NCBI GenBank assembly: GCA_039621445.1
Contig: CP154955.1
Location: 27,838,032-27,902,031 of the forward strand
Length of the DNA: 64,000 nucleotides
From: Euglena gracilis
Taxonomy: Eukaryota; Euglenida; Euglenophyceae; Euglenales
Direction of reading: 5' to 3'
Positions 1-9,727 of the stretch are shown piece after piece. The first letter of the stretch is position 1; every line of letters begins with the position of its first letter. The notes under the pieces are model-generated. The model saw only the letters and a list, made by a program, of their open reading frames with translations. It had not been told where the DNA came from and searched no databases. Both the position numbers and the translations under genes were made by a program.

Positions 1-1080
1 TACATTGTGGAGGACTATGAGGAAGATTTGAGGGATAACCTCACCCCCGGTGATGTTTACCGAATTCTCGGTCAACTCCCAGCGGATCACCCGCTTAGCA
101 AGCAAATTTTGCACGTCCACCAATGCGTTGCGGAATGCGCAACCATGCTCAACAAAATTTTGCAGTTTGATGAGGACAATCAAAGGGTTGTCAACACCAA
201 ACTGGAATGTTGCTGGAATTATTTGCAGGAAATAGGCAAATATTGCCAACACAATTTTGAAAATGCGGGGAAAGACCTTCAGCATTTTCGAGAAAGTGTT
301 GACAGTATTTTGCGCATCCAACTTCCACAAAACTTCCAACAAATCAGCGAAATGCTGCATGAAGCGGAAACGCGGAATGATTCCAAGTTTCTGCATGTGC
401 AAGATGGTATGAGCCATCTTTTAGCCAAAGTGGAATCCTGTTCAACCATGCTACTGCAATTGCAGCACCAGTTACAAGCACAAAATGCCACCCCCAAAAT
501 GCCGGAAATCGGTAACTTTGTTGCGGTTGAGGATTTTGCCACACTCACTACTTCTTTCCAAGAAGCTCAGCAACGGATTTTGCATCTCTGCTCGGAAATC
601 GAGCATTTGAAGCAATTTCAAGCGAAAGTGCAAGAAAATTTTGATCCCCGTACGCAAATTCAGCTTTTGGAGGAACGAATTTTACACTTGGAGCAAAAAT
701 CCTGCCATTGTGCCGCAAACCAGGATGGATTAACCACCCTGCACGCGAAAATCGCGGATTGCGCACAACGGTTGGATATCGCGCAACAACAAATGCAACC
801 GGACATTGGCGGTATTAATGTCACCGTTGTCGGTTTGCAGGAGCATGTTTGCGCACTATCCAAGCGAATCCCCGACATTAGTGGTATTCAAGCCGCTATT
901 GGGGAATTGCAAACCCGTTGCACCTTGTTGTCCACCACAGTAGTGGAAATTCGCGCACTTCCCAATGTTTCGCGCGCTCGGATATCCGAGTCACCGGAAT
1001 TTCGCTCATTTTATAACAAAATGCTTGGTGACAACAAGGAAACCTTGCAAGCATTTTGCACGAGTTTGATTCAAACTTGA
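1..1080 (+). pseudogene. Gag N-terminal coiled-coil region of element A (truncated at window edge)
   Basis: Open frame entering from the window edge and ending at TGA 1078-1080. The ~357 residues are rich in Gln, Leu, Glu and His with heptad-like spacing, consistent with a long coiled coil. The second half aligns with the Gag of element B: both contain FQEAQQR, a LEER..LEQKSC segment, and a C-terminal block ending near F-C-x-S-L. This is presumably the matrix or self-assembly part of Gag. There is no ATG at the visible start because the frame continues from outside. B reads through the point where A stops here, so I treat the stop as a disabling mutation. Confidence 0.6.
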
Positions 1081-1708
1081 GGAATCTGTGAATCGGAATG
1101 CCCGATCAATGCAAGATGAGGTTTCACGGTTGGATGGACGAATTTCGGCGTTGTTGGAAAAGCCAACCGCAGAAAATTAGCGCACCACTGCGGAAACCCC
1201 AACCAAGTCACCCCACCAATTGCAAATTGTCTCAAATGCAGTAAAAGCGCTTGCGGGTCAACTCCGGAATGTGGAGGAGTCCCAAGGACAAATTGTCCAA
1301 GATTTACACTTGGTTTCTGAAAAGCTACCACACTTGGACGATTTTTCCCGTTGCCGCAAACGCATTAGGCATTTGGAGACTGAGGTTGACCGTATTTGCG
1401 GCCAACTCCAGTTGGTGGTGGAACATTTGGAAGAAACGGTGCATGACTTGTCTGGATTACCAGACCACCCGTCGGGTTTTCGGCGGGAAACCCGCCCCAC
1501 AGGGAGAATTTCACCAAATTTTTCGCAAATCCCGCAGGAAAATCCTGCCAACCTTACACTTGGTGCGGGAAATCCTGCACGGGATACACATGGAGCGGAA
1601 AATCCGCGAAACGCGTTTGGTGTTAAGAATTACCCTGACCCAAACCCCTGGAATACCACCGAGGGTCAGCTGGTTGCTCAGAGAAAACTTCAATCGCGAA
1701 TAAGGTGA
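1081..1708 (+). pseudogene. Gag middle fragment of element A, frame-broken
   Basis: Continues the Gag homology after the stop at 1080 but in shifted frames; the best open stretch is 1220-1708. Recognisable residues include QIVSNAVKALAGQLRNVEESQGQ and the segment around SEKLPHLDDFSRCRKRIRHLE. These align with the B Gag segment around ISSAIRTLAVRVQELD and DKIPLLDDMSKHRRRIKRL, another predicted coiled coil. The last third is a glycine/proline/asparagine-rich linker with repeated GRETRP-like and GAENP-like stretches. Not functional as written. Confidence 0.5.
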
Positions 1709-3097
1709 AACCCCAATGGGACGGGGATCCAACCACATGGAGACAATTTTTTTCGGGACTGGGAGTACTATTGGGCACTAAAGGGACCCACCCAAGACCC
1801 GAATCCCGAGGTAGTCAAGATTGAATTCATCGATTGCCTACCGAGGGAGGAGCGAGAACGCGCACGCAATTTGGTGATACGTAATGGCGTATCATTTGAT
1901 GACCTGGTTGAGCAATACGCTTCAACCAACTCAAGTTTGGTCACCAGGATTACCCTGGAGAAGAAATGGCGACAATGCGCGCCACCTGATCGCAAGTGGA
2001 AATACATCAACCTTTGGTATGCCAAATGGTTAGCACTTGCTTCCGAAGTTGATGAACTTAGCGAGAAGCAATTGCGCGAACAATTCGATGCGGTTTTGTT
2101 GCATTTCACACCATCCCTCGTGAAGGATATCCATCGCGAGGAGTTGGCAGGGCATGTGATGACTCTTGCCCAACGTTGGAATTATGTGTCAAAGCAACTC
2201 GAGCTCACACAAGTTTTGGGACAAATACAGTCCGCTTTCAAAACGCATCCCACCGCGGGAATCCCTACGGGTGCGGTTAATGCGTTGCAAAAATCGCCCA
2301 TGTCACCAAGATCACCCACCACGGGATCGGAAACGCGGAATCAGCGTTCTTCGGACCAAGACACGGATAAACTGTGCTTTTTGTGCAACAAGTCTGGTCA
2401 CATGTCTCGGGAATGCCCGAATCCCGATGTGCGAAAGCGTATTGGAAGCCCAAGGGGCTCGACCTCCTCACGGGGATCGGGTTCCTCGGCGTTTTCACGT
2501 CAATCGGGAGTTTCACGGTCTTCGGAGCACCGCTTTAGCGGTAGTAGGCCCAAGTACCCATCGCCTGATGGTCGGGAAACCCGTCCTTCTCGCGGTCGGT
2601 CACCTGGACCCCCTACCCGAAAACGGGATTTCAATCACGACTCTTCACGATCTCGTTCGTGAAGTGGATCATCCTCTTCGCGGGAGTCACCGGGGAAACC
2701 CCGGTACACCGGTCATGGTCGACGGGAAACCCGTTCGCCACGACGGTTTGACGGAAGAACGGAATACCGCTCCCCCCGTTTTGCGGAATCCCGCCACAAA
2801 TCTCGTTGTTCACTTTGCGGTTTCAAAGACCACCACTCATCCAAATGTCCCAGATCTCGTTCCCCCCGGCCCGGCTACGTAAGCGCCGCGATGACCGTGG
2901 TTACTCCTCCAACCGGCAAAAGGTCGGTTTCAAGATATCTTGTTTGGAGGAGGACACCCCGGCTTCGGGCAGGGGGGGGGGATGAGTCCTCGGACGGGGA
3001 ATTTAATGAGGCCCGAATGGCGGTGCGCTCATTGAGTTCCATCTATTCCACCAAAAAGTCCGTTCCCGGCTATGCGGCCGGTTCGGACTTGGAGTAG
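1709..3097 (+). pseudogene. Gag capsid-like region and two zinc knuckles of element A
   Basis: The frame is open from about 1871 with capsid-like residues (FEFIDCLP-type, VIRNGVSF, LVEQYA, ITLEKKWRQ) closely matching element B. A first CCHC knuckle, CFLCNKSGHMSREC, sits near 2380-2421 and is followed by a Ser/Arg-rich tail. TGA at 2660-2662 interrupts the frame, but the same frame continues to a second knuckle, CSLCGFKDHHSSKC, near 2809-2850 and on to TAG 3095-3097 (last residues GSDLE). Both knuckles keep Cx2Cx4Hx4C spacing, the nucleic-acid-binding motif of retroviral nucleocapsid. B has the same two-knuckle layout. The internal TGA may be a decayed sense codon. Confidence 0.75.
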
Positions 3098-3142
3098 GGG
3101 AGCCCGAGGTCCGAGGGCACGGACCTCTGGGCTGATGAACAG

Positions 3143-3605
3143 ATGGAGGTAAGACCTGATCAACCTTACCCCCCCTGCCCATCCGCCTTCACGGTCAGTA
3201 CCCCGAATTATTTCGGGTCCCCTACCACCCACTCCACATTTCCGCTCGGAATGCTGAGCAAAGTAGGAAAGGGTTCATGGGAGAGCTGGCATGCAAACGT
3301 ATTTACGCCAGACCCTTCACTTTGCGTACCACCAATGGAATTACTCGTCCAAGCGGAAATCCGCATTCAAAATATCTCCACCAAAGTTAAAATTCTCATT
3401 GACACTGGTTGTCGCATTGCACTGCTTTTTCGGTTGGGGTTGATACCGACCCCGCTCTTGGTAAGCGCCAAGAAACCGATCAAAATTACAACCGCGGATA
3501 ACACCCCCATGTGTGGTGGTGATTTAAGATGTGTGCTCGAGATACTCTTGCCCATCATTCCGAAGCATCACTCACACACCCCACAATTACAAAATTTCAC
3601 GTCGG
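3143..3605 (+). pseudogene. Retropepsin-like aspartic protease of element A, 3' end interrupted
   Basis: In the same frame as Gag, beyond the TAG at 3095. The segment VKILIDTGCRIALL carries the Asp-Thr-Gly active-site motif of retropepsins, and a following T-A-D-N-T-P-M-C-G-G segment resembles the flap region. The pattern parallels the protease of element C (IIDTGAQANL, then ITADRTRMKGG). The protein would cleave the Gag polyprotein. The homology stops near 3600, where a GC-rich, tRNA-related sequence begins. Element B has no detectable counterpart. Confidence 0.6.
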
Positions 3606-4030
3606 ACGGCCACGGGGCAGCTCATACTACTTGCCGTGGCACGCCCTCAGGCGGGGAACTACACCCAAGGTCCGGCCAACCAGTGTCTCGTCCTTGGGCG
3701 CAGTTGCACGCGCCGGTCGATCCCCGCGGTATGCCCTCTGCCCGTACGGGATCGACCAGGACTCACACGGTGGGACCTGTGTCTCGAACCCACGACCTCC
3801 CGCGTGTGAGCCCAGCACCTTACCGAATAAGCTACTCGAGCGATACTCAGCTTGGTACTACGCGCCGGCTACCAACCTCCGTAGGATCTCCCGTCTGCCG
3901 CACACACTGCCCTCCTAAGAGCCTTACTACACTAGCCCACTGTGTCACTATGGCCGTGGCCCCTGCAGCTCGGGTTATGCCTCACACGGCCCTAGTTGGC
4001 TAAGTGCCTCTCACGAGTACTGCGTCACCA
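3606..4030 (-). other. tRNA-related (SINE-like) insertion
   Basis: GC-rich segment interrupting the protease of element A. On the minus strand, 3834 down to 3823 reads TAGCTTATTCGG, close to the pol III A box (TRGCNNAGYNGG). About 44 bases further on, GGTTCGAGACA resembles the B box (GGTTCGANTCC). That is the normal tRNA spacing, and an anticodon-like CAC follows CT in between. Stem pairing is imperfect, so this is not a working tRNA gene. A second weak A-box-like stretch lies on the plus strand near 4002, and a 17-base motif is repeated about 83 bases apart at 3963 and 4046. Boundaries are approximate. Confidence 0.4.
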
Positions 4031-4032
4031 GG

Positions 4033-5115
4033 TTGCCGACCCCTGCAGCTCGGGTTTGCTATTGCCGGCAGTTTACGTGTTGTGGACTTCCACGGGATCT
4101 GCCGCCTTGGAGCGTCCCCCTTAGCATCGGCTTGAGACTTTGGAACGGTGTAGGAGTTTCAGTCGCCCTAGACTCGGCGCGTCCGCCTCCGCCCTCCGGG
4201 CGCGTGGGGTCAGGCTCTGACTTTTCGGTTCGTGTGGCATTAGACGGGTTCCCCTGCTACCATGTATGCAACCCTGTGGATCGGAAATCGTTCCACAAGG
4301 ATGTATACATCCACAACTGTGCCGCCTTGGTATGCGCCAAGTGCGTGGACAGTTGGACCCACAAGCACAAATTTAGCTACACCGAGCGAGACGGTACGAA
4401 TGTACCGACACTCTGCGTCAACTGCCTTCGAGGTACCTTCTGGCAAACTGCGGAAGGCGCAGTTCGCACAATCGTGCCAAGTGTCCAGAAGCCACTGGAG
4501 GAATACTCCACCTTGCACAAAAAGTACAAGGATTTTTTCAAATACTCCAACCTCAAGCTCGACGACTACCGCCACACGGGAATGGCCCGTGGGTGGCAGT
4601 TCGACAGTGGGGCGATACGCCTCGCTGCTGAGGAAGCAGGGGTAAGATTGCGTTACCCCTGGGAGACAGCGGACAGGGAAAAGATATTTTTCCGCCTGTT
4701 GACAACCCAGGACCGAAACGGTCGTCGGTGTCTGCCACAAGAAGACCACGGGATGACCTGGAAAGACTGGCTTGGGGCCGTGTTACGACCACATACAGTC
4801 CGCGCAGAATGTGCGTATCACATGCCGATTGACTTCCACCCGGGGAATGCCCCGCAGGTGTCAGCCAATCACCCACGGATGAATCACTTCATCTGCCCAG
4901 CCACTCTGCCCAGGAAATTCTGGGAGAAGCTGCAATGGTTCCTCGCGGAAAGAGCGAGTGCAACCAAGCACACAGTCCCCGACGGATGGGTTCGGGACTG
5001 GGTGGCGCCTGATTTCGAATACGAATCGCCAGAAACCTGGCTCGTAGATAGGCCACCGCCACCACAATTCCAGATGGTCCTTGTGGAAGATCCCTTGGAC
5101 TCCCGCCATGATTAA
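4033..5115 (+). CDS. Cys-rich ORF of unknown function in element A
   Basis: Open frame of ~360 codons lying where pol would be expected. I do not recognise the family. Residues ~75-135 contain several Cys/His (CYHVC, VCAKC, LCVNC, with HKHK between the last two pairs), which could form a zinc-binding module; this is inference. The rest is mixed alpha/beta-like and Trp-rich, ending with a proline stretch. There is no ATG near the 5' end (first in-frame ATG near 4588), so if expressed it needs splicing, readthrough or a non-ATG start. Element B lacks it. It may be accessory cargo or the remnant of another insertion. Confidence 0.4.
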   Translation: MPTPAARVCYCRQFTCCGLPRDLPPWSVPLSIGLRLWNGVGVSVALDSARPPPPSGRVGSGSDFSVRVALDGFPCYHVCNPVDRKSFHKDVYIHNCAALVCAKCVDSWTHKHKFSYTERDGTNVPTLCVNCLRGTFWQTAEGAVRTIVPSVQKPLEEYSTLHKKYKDFFKYSNLKLDDYRHTGMARGWQFDSGAIRLAAEEAGVRLRYPWETADREKIFFRLLTTQDRNGRRCLPQEDHGMTWKDWLGAVLRPHTVRAECAYHMPIDFHPGNAPQVSANHPRMNHFICPATLPRKFWEKLQWFLAERASATKHTVPDGWVRDWVAPDFEYESPETWLVDRPPPPQFQMVLVEDPLDSRHD

Positions 5116-6034
5116 TGGCGGCTGGAACGGATGTAATGCCGAAACGGCATTACCAGGCTCATGTAAGGTAAGTGCCTTCATGGAGCCTGGACATTCATAT
5201 ACTATACATATATATACACTGGTAGCGGAAATCGCTAAACAGCCCTGGGATGAACCTGGGTCTGTGTCACACACTCTGCGCTCTGGATGGAAGCATCCAA
5301 GAGGCCACCCCCCCGCCACCACCCCTCTATCAATGGCCACGCGGACGGAAACTGTCTGCAAGAGGTAATCGCCTCTTATTGCGTCGTGAAGGAGCTACTG
5401 CTGTGAAGACCTTCGCAGCCGGGAAACCTGGCAAGCCGCTAAGTGACGCACAGCACACAGCGCGCACGCCGTAATAATAGGCCAACTTGTCACTTTTCGG
5501 CCAATAAGCCCGCCTAAGGCTGCCAGACAGCAAAAATTCTGTTCTGGCCTAAGCCAGCCCCCCTCTCCTCCCTACTTTCCCCCCACCCCGCAAAGCTGTC
5601 GCCTTCAGTCGGTTTTGTAAGTAGGCTTTTGTTTCCTAGTGCGGATATGACCGCCTAGGAGCCCTATCCGGGTATGACCAGGATAGGAGGCTGCCCCCCC
5701 CTTCCACACCTCTCCCCTCGGGTTTTCAGCGAATCGCTTGACCAACCCCGCGTGCCTTTGGCACACCCAAAGTGGGTGGATGGGACACTTTGCCAGGAAA
5801 CCTGCCAAGCCCCGTTTCCTACAGTGGGCTTTTTCACACCCCACCTAAGCCGAAACGGCTAACAGGTAGCCGCGAAACGCGGCTAACCTTTTCCGCGTTT
5901 TTGGGCTTTTGGTGGATGCCACTGTGCGGAAAGGAGAGACACCGAATGTAGAAGTGAACCCCTCCTGGGGCAGCGTCAGATATCCTGACTGGACTGGGAA
6001 ACCCTGGTCCATGAAGGAAATCGGGCGTAGCCTT
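5116..6034 (+). other. 3' noncoding region of element A
   Basis: No convincing ORF. From about 5390 to the LTR the sequence matches the reverse complement of 15941-16600 in element B. Shared blocks include GCACAGCGCGCAC, CCGTAATAATA, CTTTTCGGCC, TGCCAGACA and GGAAATCGGGC. This shared untranslated segment helps define the A/B family. Confidence 0.65.
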
Positions 6035-6044
6035 GAGAGGGGGA
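6035..6044 (+). promoter_or_regulatory. Polypurine tract of element A
   Basis: GAGAGGGGGA lies immediately before the LTR start TGTGTACC. Element B has the equivalent GGAAGGGGGA. This is the usual primer site for plus-strand DNA synthesis in LTR retrotransposons. Confidence 0.65.
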
Positions 6045-6473
6045 TGTGTACCAGGCACGTCCCACCTCTGTAGGATATCTGCAGAGTGGGTTCTGTGACG
6101 GTCGCACCACTGTGGAAAACCACAGCTGGTAGGATCGTGGCAGACCCTTCTGGGATCTGCCCCTGGACACGTCAGCACTTTTCTCTCCTTCCCCCACAGG
6201 TGGTATTCTTCACTGTCATTCTTCCAAAGTTTGACCATTGGTTTTGTCAGAGGGAAAAACCCTCGGAACAGTCGAACTTGATCTCAGAAGAAACTTTTGA
6301 GTCTTTGCTTTGTGCTTTGCTTCTTGGGGAATTGGGAAGAAAAGGGGAAAACCACTTTTCGTTACTCCAAATACTTTTACCTACCATAAGTAGGCTGCGC
6401 ACCAAGGCGAAAGCGAAAGGTTTTTACAGAAAGTTCCAAAAGGGGGGAAAAGGGAAAGCTTTGGACGTACACT
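6045..6473 (+). repeat. 3' LTR of element A
   Basis: Starts TGTGTACCAGGC and ends GGACGTACACT, the same termini as the LTRs of element B read on its coding strand. Internal similarity to B is patchy (for example CACAGGTGGTATT and TAAGTAGGC), consistent with an older or subfamily copy. Length is 429 bp against 422 in B. The sequence after it (CCAGC...) belongs to the element C region. The matching 5' LTR and target duplication lie outside the window. Confidence 0.65.
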
Positions 6474-6579
6474 CCAGCCCGCAGGAAACCAAGGGACGGG
6501 GACCCCAGAACGCCAGGCCTGTCAAACGGGGACGGGGACCCCACAGCCCCTGACAGGTGCGTTCAGCCAGAGCAGCCAG

Positions 6580-7359
6580 CACTGAAGGGAAGAAACACCA
6601 CACCCAAAAACGGCAGGAGGAGCTGCAGGACTGGGGACCGTTAACCCGGCTTCCCTGGTAGGGCAGCTCATCCAACAGGAACTGAAAACTGCCTTGACAC
6701 CATTAACTGCCCAACTGGCTCGGCAAACGGAACAGCGACCGACTGCAGTGCCGCCCAGCACAGCACTTACGACAAATCCGACAAACCCGACAAGCCCAGC
6801 ACCACAGCCAACCCAGCCAACTCAACAGCCAGTGACGACGCAACAAAACCCACAGCCCCGGACTCGGGGCTTGTTCATGTGGGCAGACGAAGAAACTGAA
6901 ACTCAGAACGCAGCCACAACAACCTGGGTGGGACCCCAGATGGGGTCTACCCAAACTGCCATCCACCACATAGGAAAGGAAACAGTGGTGGCACCCGTGG
7001 CAACGGCCCCGGCAGCATCCTTCGGGCTGCTGCTGGGTCCAGTGGGCGCGGCAATGACCAAAGACCTGGTAAGACCAACACTGCAGGGGAATTTCGCAGA
7101 TTTTGCCGTGAAATTTCCAATGTACCTGCAACGTGTGTCAGCCGGTCAGGGGTCCCTGACCGATGACCTTAAACTGTCACTGCTGGAGGGCAGCCTGGAC
7201 AGTGCCAGCAAACTGGAACTACAACGCAGACTGGAACGCGGTGAGAAGATAAAATACCAGGAATTTTGGAACTGGATGTGCCAGAAATACGGTGGAGACA
7301 CACAATCAGCCATCAAAGACGAACTGAAAAACCTGAGACCAAAACGGAAGGAAAACTGA
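6580..7359 (+). pseudogene. Gag N-terminal half of element C
   Basis: Open frame with no ATG before 6877. The first ~80 residues are Thr/Pro/Gln-rich. From about 7075 a capsid-like region follows (FADFAVKFPMYLQRV, LSLLEGSLDSASK, FWNWMCQKYGG) that is the positional counterpart of the D Gag region DWQNFEADWEMYWQ. The frame ends at 7357-7359. The Gag homology then continues in another frame from about 7340, so one frameshift separates the halves. Confidence 0.6.
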
Positions 7360-8438
7360 CACTGGAAGCGTGGAGGGAGTTTGAGGCCCATTTCAAACTC
7401 CTCTACAGCAGGCTGGATAATCCATCAGAGGAAGACGCTTACAACCTGGTGGCTGAAACTACGCCTGAAACGCAACGCAGAAGCTGCGTCAGGGAACAGG
7501 ACCGTGGAAATGAGGACAGACCGACACTGAAACTGGAAGGGGTCACGAACATTACAAACGTCCCAGATGCAACAACGGAAGACGTTCGTGACCTGGTGGC
7601 AGCAACAGTGGGCACAGGCGAAAATTTTCAGGTGGCGCAGGACGGACAAAACTTCAGGGTCCAACTGCACAGCAGCAGAGCTGCTGAACTGCTCCTGATG
7701 AAAAACGGTTCAACGCTGCTGACTGGACACAAACCACAGTTCGCGCAGGTGCAAGCCAAACTCACATTGGATGAACTGTTCCAACGGGTGGAAACCGAAC
7801 TCAGGTGCCAACAACAGTCAGACTCCCTGGGTAGGGGGTACAACGGCTGGCGGAACCAACCTCGTGAAAACAGATCACGGTCGATGGACCGCAGGGGTTA
7901 CGTCAGGGAAGTCAAGGAGGAGGAGAAATCAAAATCCAGAATTCGGACACCACCTTCCAGATCCCGACCCAACTCCCCTGGACCTCGAACCCCAACACCT
8001 GAAAAAACCAGACCCCCTTCTCCACGCCAGCAGGTGCCCATGGCAGTATCAGAACAGCCTGGCCAGGGACGGTACACCAACTGGTCAGACTGGAGACAGA
8101 ACGGCTGGGGCAAAGCCAAAGGAAAGGGGAAAGGTCAAAACTGAGGTTCAACCCAAAACTGGAACCAGAACCAGAACAGGAATCAGAATTACGGCAAAGG
8201 CCACGATTCAGGAAAGGGATACAACTCTGGGAAAGGATACAATTCTGGGAAGGGGAGCCAGAAAGGAAAAGGCAAAGAGCAGCCAACGCCACAGCCACAG
8301 CAAGCAGCAACGAAAACTGAACCACAGCCACAGCAAACCACTTCACAGGAGCCAGCCAACCAGCCACAGGGACGGCCAAAGGCAGAAGCATCTTCCAGCA
8401 ATCGCTGGCAGCCAGTTCAAAACGCAGAACGGAAGTGA
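7340..8438 (+). pseudogene. Gag C-terminal half and basic tail of element C
   Basis: Continues Gag from the shifted frame: LTLEAWREFEAHFKLLYSRL parallels the D segment beginning TTRADWNDFWVRF, and GHKPQF parallels DHKPQY in D. An Arg/Ser/Pro-rich stretch and a KGKGKG run lead to TGA at 8142-8144. The same frame then continues for about 98 codons as an Asn/Gln/Gly/Lys repeat (GKGYNSGKGYNSGKG) followed by a Gln/Pro-rich tail. Unlike A, B and D, no CCHC zinc knuckle is visible, so RNA binding may rest on the basic Gly/Lys repeats. Confidence 0.6.
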
Positions 8439-8739
8439 AGGGGCTGCGGCCTGAGGGTAGGGGACGAGAGGGGCGACTCTCTGCAGACAAAACCGAAACA
8501 ACGAAACAAAACAAGGGAACCAGGTCCGGAGCCGCAGCGGTCATACACACTGGGTAAGGGAGGTAAGAAAAAACCCCAAAAGAAAACATCCTGACAAAAA
8601 AACGACTCCACAGCCCAGAACCGAAAAGGGAACAGGACAGCTGCAGGTTCGGCAGAGCAGCTTCACGGTGGGTGTCTGAAAACTACCACGTGAATGAAGA
8701 AAAAATGACAGAAATTATATCACACCCCTCCGGGTCCAG

Positions 8740-9158
8740 CCCCAGCTGGATGCCTTTGCAACGGGAAAAAACAAAAAATTCCCGCAATGGTGTGGATCGG
8801 GCAGCCCAGATGGAACTGACGCATTTGAAAAAAAAAATGACACGGAAAACTGCTGTGGATGAACCCCCCATTCAGCAAAATTTCACAAGTTGTGAGAAAA
8901 ATCCAAACAGACGAGGCCCAGGCACTTCTCATGGTACCAAGACGGGTCCACAGACGATGGTACAGGGAAATCAAAAAACTGGCAGTGATGTCAATGTTCA
9001 TCCCAGCGGGAACAAAACTGTTCGGACAGGGTGACAAGAACTGCAGGAATACACCGTGGCCTGTGGAAATTTTTTTGTATGCGGACACAAAACACGGTGC
9101 AAGCACCTACCAGGTTTCCACAAGCATTTCGGCCTCCTACACCCGACTTCCAAGGTGA
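8740..9158 (+). pseudogene. DNA adenine-methyltransferase-like (NPPF) domain of element C
   Basis: Read with one frame change at an A10 run near 8827-8836. The first part gives LDAFATGKNKKFPQW; the second gives LLWMNPPFSKISQVV, followed by ALLMVPRRVHRRWY and a Trp-Pro-Val-Glu-Ile strand. NPPF matches the (D/N)PP(Y/F/W) catalytic motif of amino-N6-type methyltransferases. The overall layout (LDxFA...NPPx...VP) matches the domain after RNase H in the DIRS-like elements E1/E2 (DLFAS...YANPPW...VTPYW). The frame change plus a nearby TGA make this copy inactive as written. Whether the domain methylates DNA is unknown. Element D has no equivalent. Confidence 0.55.
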
Positions 9159-9727
9159 GGTTTGGCACAGCCCACGAGTACCCGCCAGTGGAGGACGTGG
9201 CGGAGGGTGGTGAACAGAAAAACGAATTGGTGACAGAAAAACCACAGAAGCACATCAGAAAACTACAGGAGGCAGCCACAGCGACACCAGAACGGGCCAC
9301 AGCAGAAATTCTGAAACCAAAAATGCTGGACCTGTTCTGTGGAACAAAATCGGTCAGCAAGGTGTATGAAAAAATGGGTTTCCAGGTGGTAACGGTGGAT
9401 TCAGACCACAGGTGGAAAGCGGATTACCAGGTGGACGTACTGAACTGGGATGTCAGAAAACATTTCAAACCTGGTGAATTCCACACGGTGGTGTGTGGAG
9501 TTCCCTGTACAGAATTCAGCATTGCCCTGACGACAAGACCCATAAACCTTGAAAAGGGAGACAGCCTTGCAAAGAAAGCCCTGGAAATTGTAGAATTTCT
9601 GCAGCCGCAGAATTGGTGGTTGGAAAACCCAAGATACGGATCCCTGGGAAAGCGAGATTACATGAAACTGTACATTGACGTGGATTACTGTCAATACACA
9701 GACTGGGGTTACAAAAAACCAACATGA
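9056..9727 (+). CDS. C5-cytosine DNA methyltransferase domain of element C
   Basis: About 223 residues to TGA 9725-9727. Motif I is MLDLFCGTKSV (residues ~90-100), the SAM-binding loop. Motif IV is GVPCTEFS with the candidate nucleophile Cys at ~151. Motif VI is LENPRYG (ENP where many enzymes have ENV). The tail YCQYTDWGYKKPT is shared with element D (YCQF..WGYQKPT). No separate target-recognition domain is evident, so it is compact. The TGA replaces an Arg codon present in D, and the same frame continues directly into protease and reverse transcriptase, so the intact ancestor probably made one polyprotein. Confidence 0.8.
   Translation: MACGNFFVCGHKTRCKHLPGFHKHFGLLHPTSKVRFGTAHEYPPVEDVAEGGEQKNELVTEKPQKHIRKLQEAATATPERATAEILKPKMLDLFCGTKSVSKVYEKMGFQVVTVDSDHRWKADYQVDVLNWDVRKHFKPGEFHTVVCGVPCTEFSIALTTRPINLEKGDSLAKKALEIVEFLQPQNWWLENPRYGSLGKRDYMKLYIDVDYCQYTDWGYKKPT

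Larger units (their letters stand above)
1..6473 (+). mobile_element. LTR retrotransposon A, 5' part outside window
   Basis: The 3' portion of an LTR element of the same family as element B (15519-24158, opposite strand). In order it holds decayed gag, an aspartic protease, a tRNA-like insertion, a Cys-rich ORF, about 0.9 kb of 3' noncoding DNA, a polypurine tract and a 3' LTR. Kinship with B is seen in the Gag proteins (same capsid region, same two CCHC knuckles, both ending GSD[LF]E). It is also seen in the DNA before the LTR: about 5390-6044 matches the reverse complement of about 15941-16600. No reverse transcriptase, RNase H or integrase is visible, so the copy is non-autonomous or has lost pol. 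Its 5' LTR lies outside the window. Stops and frame changes mark it as older than B. Confidence 0.8.

Noticed and set aside
3770-3842. A functional tRNA-Val gene
   Set aside because: A/B boxes and a CAC anticodon-like triplet are present, but anticodon, T and acceptor stems have mismatches, so only a tRNA-derived remnant is supported.
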